From Pseudomonadota bacterium (lineage in GTDB: Bacteria > BMS3Abin14): a stretch of 5,742 nt of DNA. Position 1 is the first letter of the stretch; every line of letters starts with the position of its first letter. The position numbers were made by a program, and so were the translations under genes. Below the pieces are notes generated by a model that was given only the letters and a program-made list of their open reading frames with translations, was not told the origin of the DNA and ran no database searches. The stretch is taken from the NCBI GenBank assembly GCA_030636965.1, contig DAOVVW010000085.1:1-5742 (forward strand). Direction: 5' to 3'. This document shows, one piece after another, positions 5,422 to 5,742 of the stretch.

Positions 5422-5510
5422 CCCCTCCCTTGACGGGAGGGGAAGGGGGAGGGTGATAATATACCCCCTCTCCTCGGTCCACCACGCCTTAGCGTGGCCA
5501 GGGGAGAGGA
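5422..5510. repeat. GC-rich hairpin repeat, copy 2, with nested palindrome
   Basis: This is the same element as 1434-1513, in the same orientation: hairpin CCCCTCCC 5422-5429 / GGGAGGGG 5435-5442, purine run, TAATATA linker, and CCAGGGGAGAGGA at 5498-5510. Where copy 1 has TCTCCCG before CCAGGGG, this copy has a palindrome-bearing segment (5482-5497). A further CCTCTCC/GGAGAGG hairpin follows at 5528-5548. Open frames that cross this stretch are low-complexity and not coding. Confidence 0.85.
5482..5497. repeat. nested palindrome CCACGC-CTTA-GCGTGG
   Basis: This is a 6-bp perfect stem with a 4-base loop inside copy 2 of the hairpin repeat, absent from copy 1. A close relative is at 5586-5602, about 100 bases away. 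Confidence 0.7.
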
Positions 5511-5570
5511 TGTTGTCCATGTTGACTCCTCTCCTCAGGGGGGAGAGGTTAAGACAGGATGAGTTCCCGT

Positions 5571-5622
5571 AACATTGAACGCCTGCCACGCCAGAGGCGT
5601 GGTTAAACTTTCAACGTTGAAC
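5571..5622. repeat. TTGAAC motif region with CCACGCC hairpin and a 12-bp palindrome
   Basis: AACATTGAACG at 5571-5581 mirrors the AACGTTGAACG at 1562-1572. It is followed by a perfect 7-bp hairpin (CCACGCC 5586-5592 / GGCGTGG 5596-5602, loop AGA) and by the perfect palindrome TTCAACGTTGAA at 5610-5621. As in copy 1, the TTGAAC motifs lie to the right of the GC-rich hairpin repeat, which makes the two regions a matching composite. Confidence 0.65.
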
Positions 5623-5680
5623 TTAAGCCAAAATTGTAGTCTAGTTATCGGCAAAGGCTAGATATTCCGGAGCAAAACAT

Positions 5681-5742
5681 ATGCCCAAAACAGATACGCC
5701 ATACATGGTAATGGCTAACGAAAACGGCGATATCTTCGAGCA
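5681..5742 (+). CDS. start of a protein of unknown function (3' end outside window)
   Basis: ATG at 5681 opens a frame that stays open to the edge: MPKTDTPYMVMANENGDIFE, followed by a partial codon. CCGGAG ends 8 bases before the ATG, a good ribosome site. The residues read like a genuine N-terminus (short polar lead, then a hydrophobic strand and an acidic Gly turn), not low-complexity DNA. Too little is visible to name a family. The TCTAG...CTAGA dyad at 5640-5662 lies just upstream, but no clear promoter was seen. It diverges from the cytochrome operon. Confidence 0.6.
   Translation, partial: MPKTDTPYMVMANENGDIFE

Noticed and set aside
5264..5589. Open frames on both strands of about 90-100 codons over the repeat region
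   Set aside because: They run through CACAGAG and GGGAGGGG repeats and have Pro/Arg/Leu-rich low-complexity translations without a credible start site.
5640..5662. TCTAG-N13-CTAGA dyad before the right-edge gene
   Set aside because: The 5-base arms are short enough to arise by chance, and there is no clear promoter to anchor an operator.

Overview
The window reads like a chromosomal segment of an anaerobic, cytochrome-rich bacterium, most likely a Desulfobacterota ('deltaproteobacterial') lineage or a relative. The reasons are an exported five-haem c-type cytochrome, a redoxin with an FMN-binding-like tail, a type I-beta DAHP synthase, a textbook sigma-54 promoter, and intergenic DNA packed with short dispersed palindromic repeats. 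The taxonomic placement is inference from gene style; the window holds no marker gene.

Layout, left to right. (1) 2-646 (+): the 3' part of a Hanks-type Ser/Thr protein kinase whose N-lobe lies off the left edge. (2) 694-823: a run of consecutive hairpins between two convergent genes, the last of which may be a bidirectional terminator. (3) 837-1097 (-): an unrecognised 86-residue protein with a near-perfect sigma-54 promoter at 1194-1210 and a cluster of TTTTAC/GTAAAA boxes behind it. (4) 1400-1600: gene-free DNA with tandem heptamers, a GC-rich hairpin repeat and an inverted repeat reaching into the end of the next gene. (5) 1590-5188 (-): a tight three-gene unit read right to left: five-haem cytochrome, redoxin/FMN-binding-like protein (4-base ATGA overlap), then aroF-type DAHP synthase (21-base gap). 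An extended -10 promoter lies upstream at about 5267-5295, with a perfect palindrome abutting its -35. (6) 5316-5622: gene-free DNA with CACAGAG repeats, a second copy of the GC-rich hairpin repeat carrying an extra palindrome, and TTGAAC motifs. (7) 5681-5742 (+): the first 20 codons of a gene leaving the right edge.

How the parts may work together. The cytochrome and redoxin both have export signals and are translationally coupled, so they probably form one extracytoplasmic redox module: haems, a CxxC thioredoxin site, a further CxxCH and an FMN_bind-like C-terminus. The cytosolic first enzyme of the shikimate pathway follows on the same strand with little spacing, so it may share their transcript, although no functional link is evident. 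The module is bracketed by two same-orientation copies of the same composite repeat (1434-1585 and 5422-5622).

Most notable: the sigma-54 promoter serving an orphan small gene, the redoxin-CxxCH-FMN_bind-like fusion, the four-hairpin array, and the paired composite repeats, one of which has a nested palindrome.
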